A program made the translations under genes and the position numbers. The notes under the pieces are model-generated. The model was not told the origin of the DNA and did not search any database. It saw only the letters and a program-made list of their open reading frames with translations. This document shows positions 16,833-25,759 of a stretch of DNA of 33,151 nt, in pieces. Within the stretch, counting starts at the first letter, position 1; each line of letters starts with the position of its first letter. The DNA comes from Bacteroidaceae bacterium (GTDB lineage Bacteria > Bacteroidota > Bacteroidia > Bacteroidales > Bacteroidaceae): the NCBI GenBank assembly GCA_017416735.1, contig JAFQBF010000106.1, forward strand, positions 1 to 33,151, given 5' to 3'.

Positions 16833-16840
16833 TATATTTG
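16833..16840 (+). promoter_or_regulatory. -7 box of the sulfatase/hexosaminidase operon
   Basis: TATATTTG followed by C is a full match to TAnnTTTG, with transcription expected to start near 16847, about 40 bases before the start codon at 16888. The preceding inverted repeat (16767-16805) ends 27 bases upstream. Confidence 0.65.
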
Positions 16841-16887
16841 CATCGAACGTGCAAAATTTTGGACAATCATTAAAACCATATAATATT

Positions 16888-18468
16888 ATGAGTAAATTCA
16901 CTTCCACTCTGCTTTATTCCCTCACCGGAGCAGCAGCCATCGCATCCCTACCTTCGTGCAAAGCCAACAAGGAAGCGGAAGCACCCAAGAAAATGAACGT
17001 CATCTACATTATGAGCGATGACCACTCGTACCAAACCATCAGTGCCTACGACCAGCGCTACATCCATACGCCGAACATCGACCGTATCGGAAACGAAGGG
17101 GTACGATTCACCAACAGTTTCGTTGCTAACTCCATCAGTGGACCGAGCCGTGCCTGTATGCTTACCGGAAAGCACAGTCATGCCAACGGATTCATCAACA
17201 ACTCGACCACTTTCAATGGAGACCAGCTGACTTTCCCGAAAGTGCTCCAACAGAACGGCTACCAAACAGCCATGATCGGTAAATGGCACCTCGTGAGTGA
17301 CCCGCAAGGTTTCGACCATTGGGAAATCCTGCCAGGACAAGGTGATTACTATAACCCAACTTTTATCCAAATGAACGGCGAACGCGTGCAAGTGGAAGGC
17401 TATGCCACCAACATCATCACCGACAAAGCCATCGAATGGATAGAAAACCGCGATGAAAGCAAACCTTTCTGTATGCTCCTGCACCACAAGGCACCACACC
17501 GCACTTGGATGCCGGACACTTGCGACCTCGAACTCTTTGCCGACAAGACCTTCCCGTTGCCAGAAAACTTCTATGATAACTACGAAGGACGATTGGCCGC
17601 ACAAAAGCAGGAAATGAACATCTACAAGAATATGGGACTCGTATATGACTTGAAGATGGCTGACAAGGAAAATGAAATCAGCGACGGCATCTACGACCAA
17701 TGGGGACGACAGATGTATGACGGAAGCCGTATGACTCCGGCCCAGAAGGCAGCTTGGGATGCACATTACGACCCCATCATCGCCAAGTTCAAGAAGGATA
17801 AGCCAACAGGAAAGGCTTTGGCAGAATGGAAATTCCAACAATATATGCGTGACTACCTCCGCGTCATTACTTCTGTAGATAGAAATATCGGACGTGTGTT
17901 GGATTACCTGGAAGAAAAGGGCTTGTTGGAAAACACCATGATTGTCTATACTTCCGACCAAGGTTTCTATATGGGTGAACACGGATGGTTCGACAAGCGA
18001 TTCATGTACGAAGAATCCTTCCGCACCCCGTTGCTCGTCCGCTTGCCGGGTGGCAAGAAGGGTGACGTAGCCCAACTGGTACAGAACATCGACTATGGCC
18101 CGACTATCCTTGACCTCGCAGGTATCGAAAAGCCGGCAGAAATGCACGGCGAATCGTTCTTGCCTCTGTTGAAGGGCGAAGAAACTCCCGAATGGCGTAA
18201 ATCATTGTACTACCATTTCTATGAATATCCGGCTGAGCATATGGTATGCCGTCACTTCGGTGTCCGCACAGACCGATACAAATTGATTCACTTCTACAAC
18301 GACATCGACTCTTGGGAATTGTTCGATTTGCAAGAAGACCCGAACGAAATGAACAACCTCTACGGAAAGCCAGGAACCGAAGAGATCACCAAGGAACTGA
18401 AGGCGGAATTGAAGAGACTTCAAGAGTATTACGATGACCCTATTAGAAAAGAAGTTGCAATCGATTAA
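16888..18468 (+). CDS. Serine-type S1 sulfatase lipoprotein (probable N-acetylglucosamine-6-sulfatase, S1_11-like)
   Basis: A 526-residue sulfatase when started at the ATG at 16888; the frame is open 37 codons further, but that part overlaps the promoter. The lipoprotein signal ends at C24 (SLPSC). Metal-binding IMSDDHS lies at 41-47, and the active-site signature SGPSRACMLTGK starts at S84, which would be converted to formylglycine by an anaerobic sulfatase-maturating enzyme encoded elsewhere. GKWHL and the later YTSDQGFYMGEHGWFDKR are further S1 landmarks. The overall sequence resembles family S1_11, whose Bacteroides members remove 6-sulfate from GlcNAc in heparan or mucin glycans; subfamily placement is from memory. 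A GH20 gene follows after 11 bases, which supports a sulfated GlcNAc/GalNAc substrate. Confidence 0.9.
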   Translation: MSKFTSTLLYSLTGAAAIASLPSCKANKEAEAPKKMNVIYIMSDDHSYQTISAYDQRYIHTPNIDRIGNEGVRFTNSFVANSISGPSRACMLTGKHSHANGFINNSTTFNGDQLTFPKVLQQNGYQTAMIGKWHLVSDPQGFDHWEILPGQGDYYNPTFIQMNGERVQVEGYATNIITDKAIEWIENRDESKPFCMLLHHKAPHRTWMPDTCDLELFADKTFPLPENFYDNYEGRLAAQKQEMNIYKNMGLVYDLKMADKENEISDGIYDQWGRQMYDGSRMTPAQKAAWDAHYDPIIAKFKKDKPTGKALAEWKFQQYMRDYLRVITSVDRNIGRVLDYLEEKGLLENTMIVYTSDQGFYMGEHGWFDKRFMYEESFRTPLLVRLPGGKKGDVAQLVQNIDYGPTILDLAGIEKPAEMHGESFLPLLKGEETPEWRKSLYYHFYEYPAEHMVCRHFGVRTDRYKLIHFYNDIDSWELFDLQEDPNEMNNLYGKPGTEEITKELKAELKRLQEYYDDPIRKEVAID

Positions 18469-18479
18469 ACACTATACCT

Positions 18480-20411
18480 ATGAAAAGAATCTACACATTG
18501 GCAGCTTTGTTATGCTGTATCGTTTTGGGACTCAGCGCCCAAAACGCAAAGCCTTTCGTCATCCCTGAATTGAAGGAATGGAAAGGTGCAACCGGTGAAT
18601 TCACCCTCAACGAACAGACACGCATCGTCTATCCGAAGAACCAGCCGGAATTGCAACGCATTGCACAGATGGTGGCAGACGACTGTAAGGAAATGTTTGG
18701 ATATACACCGACAACTTTCGAGGGCAAAGGACAGAAAGGCGACATCATCCTCGCATTGAAGAAAGACAAGAAATTGGGCAAGGAAGGATATGCCATCAAC
18801 ATCAGCGACCGCATCACCCTTTCGGCTCCTGAAGCTGTTGGCGTTTATTGGGGTACCCGTACTCTCTTGCAGATGGCCGAACAAAACCTTTCACTACCGA
18901 AAGGGGAAATCCGCGACTTCCCCGACTACAGCATCCGCGGCTTTATGATTGACTGCGGCCGTAAGTTCATCCCGATGCACTATTTGCGCGACTATGTAAA
19001 GATTATGTCCTATTACAAGATGAACTGCTTCCAGATTCACTTGAACGACAACGGTTTCAAACAGTTCTTCGAAAATGATTGGGACAAGACCTATGCTGCT
19101 TTCCGTTTGGAATCGGACACTTATCCTGGCTTGACCGCCCGTGACGGATTCTACACCAAGAAGGAATTTATCGACCTACAAATCTTGGCGGAAAACCATT
19201 TCGTGGAAATTATCCCTGAAATCGATGCACCGGCTCATACTTTGGCATTTTCTCACTATATGCCTGAAATCGGTTCGAAAGAATATGGTATGGACCATCT
19301 CGACCTCTTCAACCCGAAGACTTACGAGTTTATGGACGGCCTTTTCAAGGAATACCTGGAAGGTGAAGAACCTGTGTTCCGTGGCAAGCGCGTACACATC
19401 GGTACGGACGAATACAGCAACAAGGACCCGAAGGTAGTGGAAAAGTTCCGTGAATTCACCGACCGATACATCCGTTACGTGGAAAGTTTCGGAAAGCAGG
19501 CCTGTGTATGGGGTGCCTTGACTCATGCCAAAGGCGAAACTCCGGTGAAGAGCGAAAACGTCATTATGAGTGCTTGGTACAACGGCTATGCAGAGCCTCG
19601 TGACATGGTGAAGCAAGGCTACAAGCTCATCTCCATCCCTGACGGATTGACTTACATCGTGCCTCAAGCCGGTTATTATTATGACTATCTGAATTGCGAA
19701 TACCTTTATAATAATTGGACACCGGCTCATGTAGGCAAGGAAGTGTTCGACGAAAAGGATCCGGCTATCCTCGGCGGTATGTATGCCGTATGGAACGACC
19801 ACTGCGGTAATGGTATCTCTACCAAGGACGTACACCACCGTTGCTACCCGGCTCTCCAGACATTGGCCGTGAAGATGTGGACAGGCGTATCGAAGTCCGT
19901 TCCTTACGAAGAATTCGACAAGCAACGTCATGCTTTGAGCGAAGCACCGGGTGTGAACCAAATGGGCCGCCTCAGCAAGATTCCGGGCTTGGCTTACGAA
20001 CAAGCTAACGTAGCACCGAACAGCACACTTCCTGTACAGGAAATCGGTTACAACTATCGCGTGGAATTCGACCTCGACGGAACTAAAGAAGCCATGGGCA
20101 CTGAGCTCTTCCGTTCACCGGATGCAGTGTTCTACCTCTCTGATCCTATCAGTGGTATGCTCGGATATGCCCGTGACGGTTACCTGAATACCTTTACTTA
20201 TAATGTCCAACCCGGCCAAAAGATGAAGATTGCCATCGAAGGTGACAACAAGGCTACCCGCCTCTTCATCAACGGCAAGCAAGTGGAAGAGCTGAACATC
20301 CAGGAACGCTGGATGGACAAGGAAGGCAAGTCTCGTATCCGCAATGTCCGCACTTTGGTGTTCCCGCTTGAAAAGGCAGGAAACTTCAAGAGCAAGATTA
20401 CGTACTTGTAG
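18480..20411 (+). CDS. GH20 beta-N-acetylhexosaminidase
   Basis: A 643-residue secreted glycosidase. The signal peptide ends near LSAQ21. An N-terminal GH20b-type domain (about 25-145) precedes the TIM barrel, which begins with DYSIRGFMIDCGRKFIP near 149. The catalytic motif HIGTDEYS is at 306-313: D310 orients the substrate acetamido group and E311 is the acid. The barrel also has IPEIDAPAHT and WNDHCGNG. The last 125 residues, from YNYRVEFDLDG, look like a beta-sandwich accessory domain. The enzyme would remove terminal GlcNAc or GalNAc, probably after the sulfatase encoded 11 bases upstream has cleared the sulfate group. No SusC/SusD pair is adjacent, so uptake must rely on genes elsewhere. 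Confidence 0.9.
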   Translation: MKRIYTLAALLCCIVLGLSAQNAKPFVIPELKEWKGATGEFTLNEQTRIVYPKNQPELQRIAQMVADDCKEMFGYTPTTFEGKGQKGDIILALKKDKKLGKEGYAINISDRITLSAPEAVGVYWGTRTLLQMAEQNLSLPKGEIRDFPDYSIRGFMIDCGRKFIPMHYLRDYVKIMSYYKMNCFQIHLNDNGFKQFFENDWDKTYAAFRLESDTYPGLTARDGFYTKKEFIDLQILAENHFVEIIPEIDAPAHTLAFSHYMPEIGSKEYGMDHLDLFNPKTYEFMDGLFKEYLEGEEPVFRGKRVHIGTDEYSNKDPKVVEKFREFTDRYIRYVESFGKQACVWGALTHAKGETPVKSENVIMSAWYNGYAEPRDMVKQGYKLISIPDGLTYIVPQAGYYYDYLNCEYLYNNWTPAHVGKEVFDEKDPAILGGMYAVWNDHCGNGISTKDVHHRCYPALQTLAVKMWTGVSKSVPYEEFDKQRHALSEAPGVNQMGRLSKIPGLAYEQANVAPNSTLPVQEIGYNYRVEFDLDGTKEAMGTELFRSPDAVFYLSDPISGMLGYARDGYLNTFTYNVQPGQKMKIAIEGDNKATRLFINGKQVEELNIQERWMDKEGKSRIRNVRTLVFPLEKAGNFKSKITYL

Positions 20412-20444
20412 GTTTATCAAATGTAAATAAATAAAGAAAGAAAG

Positions 20445-20482
20445 AAAGAAAGGAGGGTCGATTTCCGTATCCTCCTTTCTTT
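20445..20482. terminator. Bidirectional terminator between the GH20 and propeller genes
   Basis: AAAGAAAGGAGG (20445-20456) and CCTCCTTTCTTT (20471-20482) form a perfect 12-base-pair stem with a 14-base loop. T-rich sequence follows on the plus strand and A-rich sequence precedes it, so it can serve the convergent genes on both strands. The left arm is the end of an (AAAG)5 tract beginning at 20433. Confidence 0.75.
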
Positions 20483-20486
20483 ATAT

Positions 20487-21749
20487 TTATTTTACCAACA
20501 AAACAACCGGATTGTCATCCTCCTTCAAATTCTTCAACCATTCCGGCTGTTTGTCTTCCGGTATTTCCTCACGAGCCGTAACCAACTGATCCGCCTGATA
20601 AGTCAACACAAATGCTCCATCCGTTGACACATTGAAGACAACCGCATCCGGCATTCCCAATGACGGATTCTTGAAATTCACGGAGTTTTCCTGAATTTTG
20701 GTTTCACCTGTCCGCTTGTTGTAAATGCCACAAGAAAACTTCCCGGTCGGTGCTTTACCAGCCTTCACCATATCTATGAAATCGTACAAGCCTTTATATA
20801 AGATGAAATAAATACAATCCTTGCCATTCTGTAAATTAGGAATCAAGAACTTGCCCGCCATATATTCTTTCGTTTCAAAACGCCCATAACCGCCATATTC
20901 GCCCATCCGGAAAGCTACAACCGGCATACGTTGCTTCAAGTCCTTCACTTGGAATATCGTGTCGCAGAAAGCATCCTTCATATAAAGCTCACCATCGGAC
21001 ACCCAGAACGTACTGTTCAACCTACGACCGTACGTATAGACGTCTCCATATTGAGCTATAAAATTACGTCCTCCAAAAAACTCTGTTCCCAAAACCGGCA
21101 TCATCAACGTACGTGCTGTTGCCGGCTTGTCACTGGCACCGGCCAATAACGAATCGATTGGTTGCCCACTCTTCAAGTCGTAACAATAAGTCAATGCCGT
21201 CGTGTTCTCGTTAGCGATGTTAGTGTGTTGATACATCTTGTCACCTACAAAGAAATAAGGAGCAACCACTGCCTGAATCAGATCCACACAAGTAACCGTT
21301 TCCAAGAAATGACCTTCGTAATCATAGCACTGGAACCGTTGCGTTTCCAACATCACATAAATACGCTTGCCTATGGGGTCAATCAAAAAGGAAGCACCAT
21401 CCGAATACTCTTGAGGGCCTTGCCCGATATTGCCTATCCGACGCAGGAATTTACCTGTTTTCCGGTCAAAACAGAGGATAGGCTGCCTCGAATCAGCTAT
21501 GAAGATATAATCCTCAGTAACCTTCATGATGGATGTGGAATTCAGCTTTATCAGCGACTCGTCCACCGTTTCCAAAGGGATATAGACCACATCTTTCCCC
21601 AGGTCAAGCAGGGACAACTCCTGAGGCTGCTTGAAAGCCGTCTCCACATCTATCTCCTGCATATTACCCCTACTTTTATTAACACTATCACTACAACTTG
21701 TCGCAGACAATACCACACAAATGCCTAAGGTTAACCAATAGTTTCTCAT
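20487..21749 (-). CDS. Six-bladed beta-propeller lipoprotein
   Basis: A 420-residue lipoprotein with a clear lipobox (LSATSC, C19). After a short linker, ELSLLDLGKDVVYIPLETVDES introduces repeated beta-strand units such as IFIADSRQPILCFDRKTGKFLRRIGNIGQGPQEY, characteristic of the six-bladed beta-propeller (DUF4934-type) lipoproteins that are abundant in Bacteroides. Their roles are poorly known; they are often encoded near TlpA-like thioredoxin lipoproteins, as here, although this gene points the other way. A -7 box lies 27 bases upstream at 21776-21783, within the divergent promoter region shared with the SpmAB gene. Confidence 0.82.
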   Translation of the reverse strand: MRNYWLTLGICVVLSATSCSDSVNKSRGNMQEIDVETAFKQPQELSLLDLGKDVVYIPLETVDESLIKLNSTSIMKVTEDYIFIADSRQPILCFDRKTGKFLRRIGNIGQGPQEYSDGASFLIDPIGKRIYVMLETQRFQCYDYEGHFLETVTCVDLIQAVVAPYFFVGDKMYQHTNIANENTTALTYCYDLKSGQPIDSLLAGASDKPATARTLMMPVLGTEFFGGRNFIAQYGDVYTYGRRLNSTFWVSDGELYMKDAFCDTIFQVKDLKQRMPVVAFRMGEYGGYGRFETKEYMAGKFLIPNLQNGKDCIYFILYKGLYDFIDMVKAGKAPTGKFSCGIYNKRTGETKIQENSVNFKNPSLGMPDAVVFNVSTDGAFVLTYQADQLVTAREEIPEDKQPEWLKNLKEDDNPVVLLVK

Positions 21750-21775
21750 AATAACTTATTTTCTTCGTTTTTCCG

Positions 21776-21783
21776 CAAAAATA
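21776..21783 (-). promoter_or_regulatory. -7 box of the propeller lipoprotein gene
   Basis: TATTTTTG on the minus strand matches TAnnTTTG, 27 bases before the start codon at 21749. Confidence 0.55.
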
Positions 21784-21856
21784 ACGAATATTCAGCATAT
21801 ACTGTCATTCCATTGTGATTTTCTCCCCGAAGTCTCTTTCTTTTAACTTATTTTTG

Positions 21857-21864
21857 TACATTTG
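21857..21864 (+). promoter_or_regulatory. -7 box of the SpmAB-fusion gene
   Basis: TACATTTG followed by C matches TAnnTTTG, 27 bases before the start codon at 21891. A T-rich tract lies upstream. Confidence 0.6.
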
Positions 21865-21890
21865 CGTCCAAATCAATCATCGCATACATT

Positions 21891-23123
21891 ATGGTACTCA
21901 ATTACATTTGGATTGCATTCTTCCTGATAGCCTTCGTGGTGGCATTGGGCCGCCTGATAATTCTCGGAGACACACAAGTATTCCCGGAACTTATCAACTC
22001 TACCTTCAGTGCCTCGAAAACAGCATTCGACATTGCATTGGGACTTACTGGGGTTCTTTCCTTATGGTTAGGCATTATGAAAATAGGCGAACGAGGCGGA
22101 TTAATCAACTTCATTTCCCGTTTACTGAGTCCGATATTCAGTAAACTCTTCCCGGACATTCCCAAGGGACACCCCGTGACGGGAAGCATCTTCATGAACC
22201 TGGCCGCAAACATGCTCGGCCTGGACAATGCCGCTACTCCTCTTGGCCTGAAAGCTATGGAGGGATTACAAGAACTGAATCCCAAGAAAGATACCGCCAG
22301 CAACCCGATGATTATGTTCCTCGTGCTGAACACTTCGGGCTTGGTCATCATCCCCATCGGCATTATGGTGTATCGTGCCCAATTGGGAGCCACCCAACCT
22401 ACGGACGTGTTCGTACCCATCCTTTTGGCGACTTCCATCGCTACCTTAGCGGGAATCATTACCGTCAGCATCTATCAACGGATTAACTTGATCAACCGTA
22501 CCATCCTGCTTTTTTTAGGAGGCATGAGCTTGTTCATCGCTACCCTTATCTATATATGTAGCACATTATCACGTACACAGATTGACACTTTCTCCACTAC
22601 GGGTGCCAATGTATTCCTTTTCCTGGTTATCATCGGTTTTATCCTGACCGGCATCCGAAAAAAAGTCAATGTATATGACGCATTTGTAGAAGGTGCCAAA
22701 GAGGGCTTTACAACCGCCGTACGCATCATCCCCTACCTGGTCGCTATTCTGGTAGGCATCGGTGTATTCCGTGCTTCAGGCGCTATGGATTACCTGATTG
22801 GAGGCATCGAATATTTGGTGAATCTTTGTGGCATGGATAGCGAATGGGTGGGTGGTCTTCCTACGGCTTTCATGAAGCCTTTGAGCGGAAGCGGTTCCAG
22901 AGGATTGATGGTTGATGCCATGACCAACTACGGAGCCGATTCCTTCGTGGGCCGACTGACTTGCATTCTTCAAGGTTCTACCGATACCACCTTCTATATA
23001 TTGGCGGTTTACTTCGGTAGTGTGGGCATCTCCAAGACCCGTCATGCCGTTCCTTGCGGCTTGCTGGCCGATACGGTGGGAAGCATCGCTGCCATATTCA
23101 TTTGTTATCTGTTCTTCGGATAA
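21891..23123 (+). CDS. SpmA/SpmB-type membrane protein fusion (nucleoside-recognition/gate domains)
   Basis: A 410-residue membrane protein in which two separate Bacillus spore maturation proteins, SpmA and SpmB, are joined. The SpmA-like half includes LGLTGVLSLWLGIMKIGE and NMLGLDNAATPLGLKAME; the SpmB-like half starts near residue 245 with FLFLVIIGFILTGIRKKVNV and has MKPLSGSGSRGLMVD and LQGSTDTTFYILAVYFG. Both halves are gate-type domains, and about eight to ten membrane spans are present. The fusion is common in Bacteroidetes, which do not sporulate, so it probably has a transport or envelope function; the substrate is unknown. It is monocistronic: its own promoter lies upstream and a strong terminator follows 9 bases after the stop. 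Confidence 0.88.
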   Translation: MVLNYIWIAFFLIAFVVALGRLIILGDTQVFPELINSTFSASKTAFDIALGLTGVLSLWLGIMKIGERGGLINFISRLLSPIFSKLFPDIPKGHPVTGSIFMNLAANMLGLDNAATPLGLKAMEGLQELNPKKDTASNPMIMFLVLNTSGLVIIPIGIMVYRAQLGATQPTDVFVPILLATSIATLAGIITVSIYQRINLINRTILLFLGGMSLFIATLIYICSTLSRTQIDTFSTTGANVFLFLVIIGFILTGIRKKVNVYDAFVEGAKEGFTTAVRIIPYLVAILVGIGVFRASGAMDYLIGGIEYLVNLCGMDSEWVGGLPTAFMKPLSGSGSRGLMVDAMTNYGADSFVGRLTCILQGSTDTTFYILAVYFGSVGISKTRHAVPCGLLADTVGSIAAIFICYLFFG

Positions 23124-23132
23124 AAAGAATTC

Positions 23133-23160
23133 AGGGAAGTGCTTTTCACTTCCCTTTTTT
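23133..23160 (+). terminator. Rho-independent terminator after the SpmAB-fusion gene
   Basis: AGGGAAGTG (23133-23141) pairs with CACTTCCCT (23147-23155) around a 5-base loop and is followed by five more T residues. Confidence 0.85.
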
Positions 23161-23274
23161 ATGCTCTCCGTTAAATCCTATTAAATTTAGTAGATTTACT
23201 TGCCGTTTAGGAGGATATTTGGATTTTTATTCTTATTATTGCATCCGCAAACCAATCATTCGAACGTTAAGCCT

Positions 23275-24480
23275 ATGAAAACACTGCATTTAAGAACAAT
23301 CATCACCGCCTTATTATGGGGAACTTTATCTACCCTCCATGCCCAACAGCATGTTGTGGTTATTGGTAAGGTGCAAAACATCCAAGAAGGTACGGTATTC
23401 GAACTGGAAGAAACGACAGGAACCGGTTCAAGCAAACTACACTCTAAAAATACCCCCATAGACAATGGCAAAGTGATAAACGGACGTTTCGTCTTGGATT
23501 ACAATTGTATGCATCCCACCAGCCGGCATTTCGCCTTGTATTCCGACTCCCCCGGCTTCACCGGTCGTCATGTCAAGCTGGATTTTTGGGCAAACCAAGG
23601 TGATACCGTGTATGTGGAAGGAAACGGCAAAATATTAGGAAATTGGAAAGTTCAGACAAAAGCTCCCGAGCAAATAGAATGGGACCTCATCCGTAAAGCC
23701 ACGGCCAGGGAATGTGAAGCCTACCAACAGGCATGGATGGATTACGAAGCCTATCGACAATATCGCAGGGATACGGAAATGAGCGAAGCCGAATGGGACA
23801 GAACCAAGGCGATATTGGCACAGAAAGACACATTGAGGACAAAGAATCGGTTGCTTTGGTACAAGGCCCAACTGAAAGTGATGAAAGAACTCCCTGTGAC
23901 CAACTTCTGGATGGACCAACTGACTACCATCATTTATTTCGCTTCCAATAGGCGGGATATGCTGGAAGAGTCTATCAAGGAGCTGTATTTGAAACATTCG
24001 GACAAGATTGACCGGAAGCCCGATGGAAAAGCCGTAAGGGAATGGGTCTATCCGTATCCCAAGGCCGAACTGGGAAAACCTTGTGTAGATAGTGACTTAT
24101 TCGATGTAAACGGGAAGAAGCACCGCCTTACCGATTTCCGTGGGAAATACGTATTGCTGGACTTCTGGGCAAACAATTGCGGAGCCTGTATCGACGCATT
24201 CCCTGAAATAGGGAAAATACAAGAGAAATATGCCGACCGACTGACCGTTGTGAGCATCAGTTTGGATAAGGTAGATACGTGGAAGAACTCCAGACACCAA
24301 AAGGCCATTACTTGGTATAGCCTGAACGATGGCGGCGGTTATTGGGGTGGAATTGCCGGCAGCTACAAGGTGTGGTCCATACCTGCCTTTGTACTCATTG
24401 CACCAGACGGCACTTACCATGCCCGCTTGACGAGTGCGGATATCTACAATGGAAAACTGGAGGAATACTTGAAGAAGTAA
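23275..24480 (+). CDS. TlpA-like thioredoxin-fold protein 1 (secreted)
   Basis: A 401-residue protein when started at the ATG at 23275 (MKTLHLRTIITALLWG), which gives a signal peptide ending near HAQ; the frame extends 25 codons upstream without an RBS or signal logic. Residues of about 25-130 form a beta-rich, DUF4369-like domain. A helical, charged middle section (135-260) follows. The C-terminal thioredoxin domain begins near 270 (DLFDVNGKKHRLTDFRGKYV) and carries the redox pair in WANNCGACIDAFPE, C302-G-A-C305. The CGAC active site differs from the CGPC of its two neighbours and may shift the redox potential. It is first in a row of three related genes, likely co-transcribed. Confidence 0.87.
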   Translation: MKTLHLRTIITALLWGTLSTLHAQQHVVVIGKVQNIQEGTVFELEETTGTGSSKLHSKNTPIDNGKVINGRFVLDYNCMHPTSRHFALYSDSPGFTGRHVKLDFWANQGDTVYVEGNGKILGNWKVQTKAPEQIEWDLIRKATARECEAYQQAWMDYEAYRQYRRDTEMSEAEWDRTKAILAQKDTLRTKNRLLWYKAQLKVMKELPVTNFWMDQLTTIIYFASNRRDMLEESIKELYLKHSDKIDRKPDGKAVREWVYPYPKAELGKPCVDSDLFDVNGKKHRLTDFRGKYVLLDFWANNCGACIDAFPEIGKIQEKYADRLTVVSISLDKVDTWKNSRHQKAITWYSLNDGGGYWGGIAGSYKVWSIPAFVLIAPDGTYHARLTSADIYNGKLEEYLKK

Positions 24481-24536
24481 GACGGAGAATTTTCCTGATG
24501 ATGAACAAGACAATTCAACAACAAAAATAAAAAAAT

Positions 24537-25712
24537 ATGAAAACATTGAAGTATTTAGGCCTGACCTTAATGTTGGGCGCATGTACATCGCCACAACCGA
24601 AAGACTACTACGAAATTGTGGGCGAAGTGAAGAACGTGGAAGACAGTACCATCATCAACCTTTTCCGTCGAGATGGTGATGTAGGCAGAACAATAGCCAC
24701 AGATACCATCATCGGTGGCAAGTTCTATTTCAAAATCAAGCCGGACAGTTTGATGAAAGATGAATTAAGCCTCGGATGCCACCGAAGCAAACAATTCCCA
24801 TCAATGAGTGCAACACTATGGGCATCGGCCGGTGACTACGTGAAGGTAACAGGCGAAAACACCTTGATTCATATATGGGAAGTTAAAGGTGGAGCTCCCG
24901 AAAATGCCACTTGGCAAGCCTATCTCAACGATTCACGCGAACTTTGGGAGGAATATCAACGCAACTCGGTGTTGCAAAAAGAATTATCGACCCAAGCCAG
25001 AAGCCTTCCGAAAGAAGAAAGAGATGCATTGAAATTAAAATACGATAGCCTTGAAAGCATCAATGACAAGCTGATGATTCAAATTGGTGCCAATGAAATC
25101 CAACGCATGAAAAAGACAGAAGTCGATGTCATCTGGATGGATAAGCTCCGCGGATTGGCTCTGTCTGTCAAATACACCAAAGACTATCCCTACAAGGAAG
25201 AAACCATCGCCCTATACAATAGCTTGACCGAAGAACAGAAACAAGACCGATTGGCGCAAGAAGCGTACGTCATGCTCTTCCCGCCCCAACACGTGGAAGT
25301 GGGCAAGGAAATGGCAGATACCGACCTGTTCGACCTGCAAGGCAACAAGCACCGCCTGGCAGACCTGAAAGGCAAGTACATCCTGATTGACTTCTGGTCA
25401 AGCGGTTGCGGTCCCTGCATCATGGCCATCCCCGAAATGGGCGAGCTTGCCCCCACCTACAAGGACAAGCTGAACATCGTCAGCATCAGCACCGACAACA
25501 AGAACGTTTGGGAAAGAGCCTCGAAAGAACATCCGATGACCTGGAACAACTGGAACGATATGAAGGGACAAGCCGGTATCTATGCCCAATACGACCAAGG
25601 CGGCATCCCCAACTACACGCTCATCTCGCCCGAAGGCATCGTCCTCGAACAATGGACGGGTTATGGCAAAGGAAGTTTGAAAGCTAAGATTGGTGAATAC
25701 TTGAATAAGTAA
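24537..25712 (+). CDS. TlpA-like thioredoxin-fold lipoprotein 2
   Basis: A 391-residue lipoprotein (lipobox LMLGAC, C16). It has the same plan as the gene before it: a DUF4369-like beta domain (about 24-115), a helical middle part, and a C-terminal thioredoxin domain from about 262 (DTDLFDLQGNKHRLADLKGK) with active site C291-G-P-C294. The similarity of the block LFD-GN/GKKHRL and of the tail EEYLKK/GEYLNK shows that genes 1 and 2 arose by duplication. Such proteins are envelope thiol-disulfide reductants, typical of Bacteroides. The gap to the preceding gene is 56 bases and to the next 47. The last 21 bases of coding sequence before the final codons recur exactly downstream at 27910-27930. 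Confidence 0.88.
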   Translation: MKTLKYLGLTLMLGACTSPQPKDYYEIVGEVKNVEDSTIINLFRRDGDVGRTIATDTIIGGKFYFKIKPDSLMKDELSLGCHRSKQFPSMSATLWASAGDYVKVTGENTLIHIWEVKGGAPENATWQAYLNDSRELWEEYQRNSVLQKELSTQARSLPKEERDALKLKYDSLESINDKLMIQIGANEIQRMKKTEVDVIWMDKLRGLALSVKYTKDYPYKEETIALYNSLTEEQKQDRLAQEAYVMLFPPQHVEVGKEMADTDLFDLQGNKHRLADLKGKYILIDFWSSGCGPCIMAIPEMGELAPTYKDKLNIVSISTDNKNVWERASKEHPMTWNNWNDMKGQAGIYAQYDQGGIPNYTLISPEGIVLEQWTGYGKGSLKAKIGEYLNK

Positions 25713-25759
25713 ACATAAATAGCCAAGCATTTAGGAGGAAACCTCTAAAACTTAATCAA

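Noticed and set aside
16948..18147. A 399-codon minus-strand frame opposite the sulfatase
   Set aside because: Antisense shadow; the plus strand has an intact sulfatase signature and a promoter.
20433..20452. (AAAG)5 tract as a phase-variable microsatellite
   Set aside because: It lies after the GH20 stop codon and inside a terminator stem, so length changes would not switch a reading frame.
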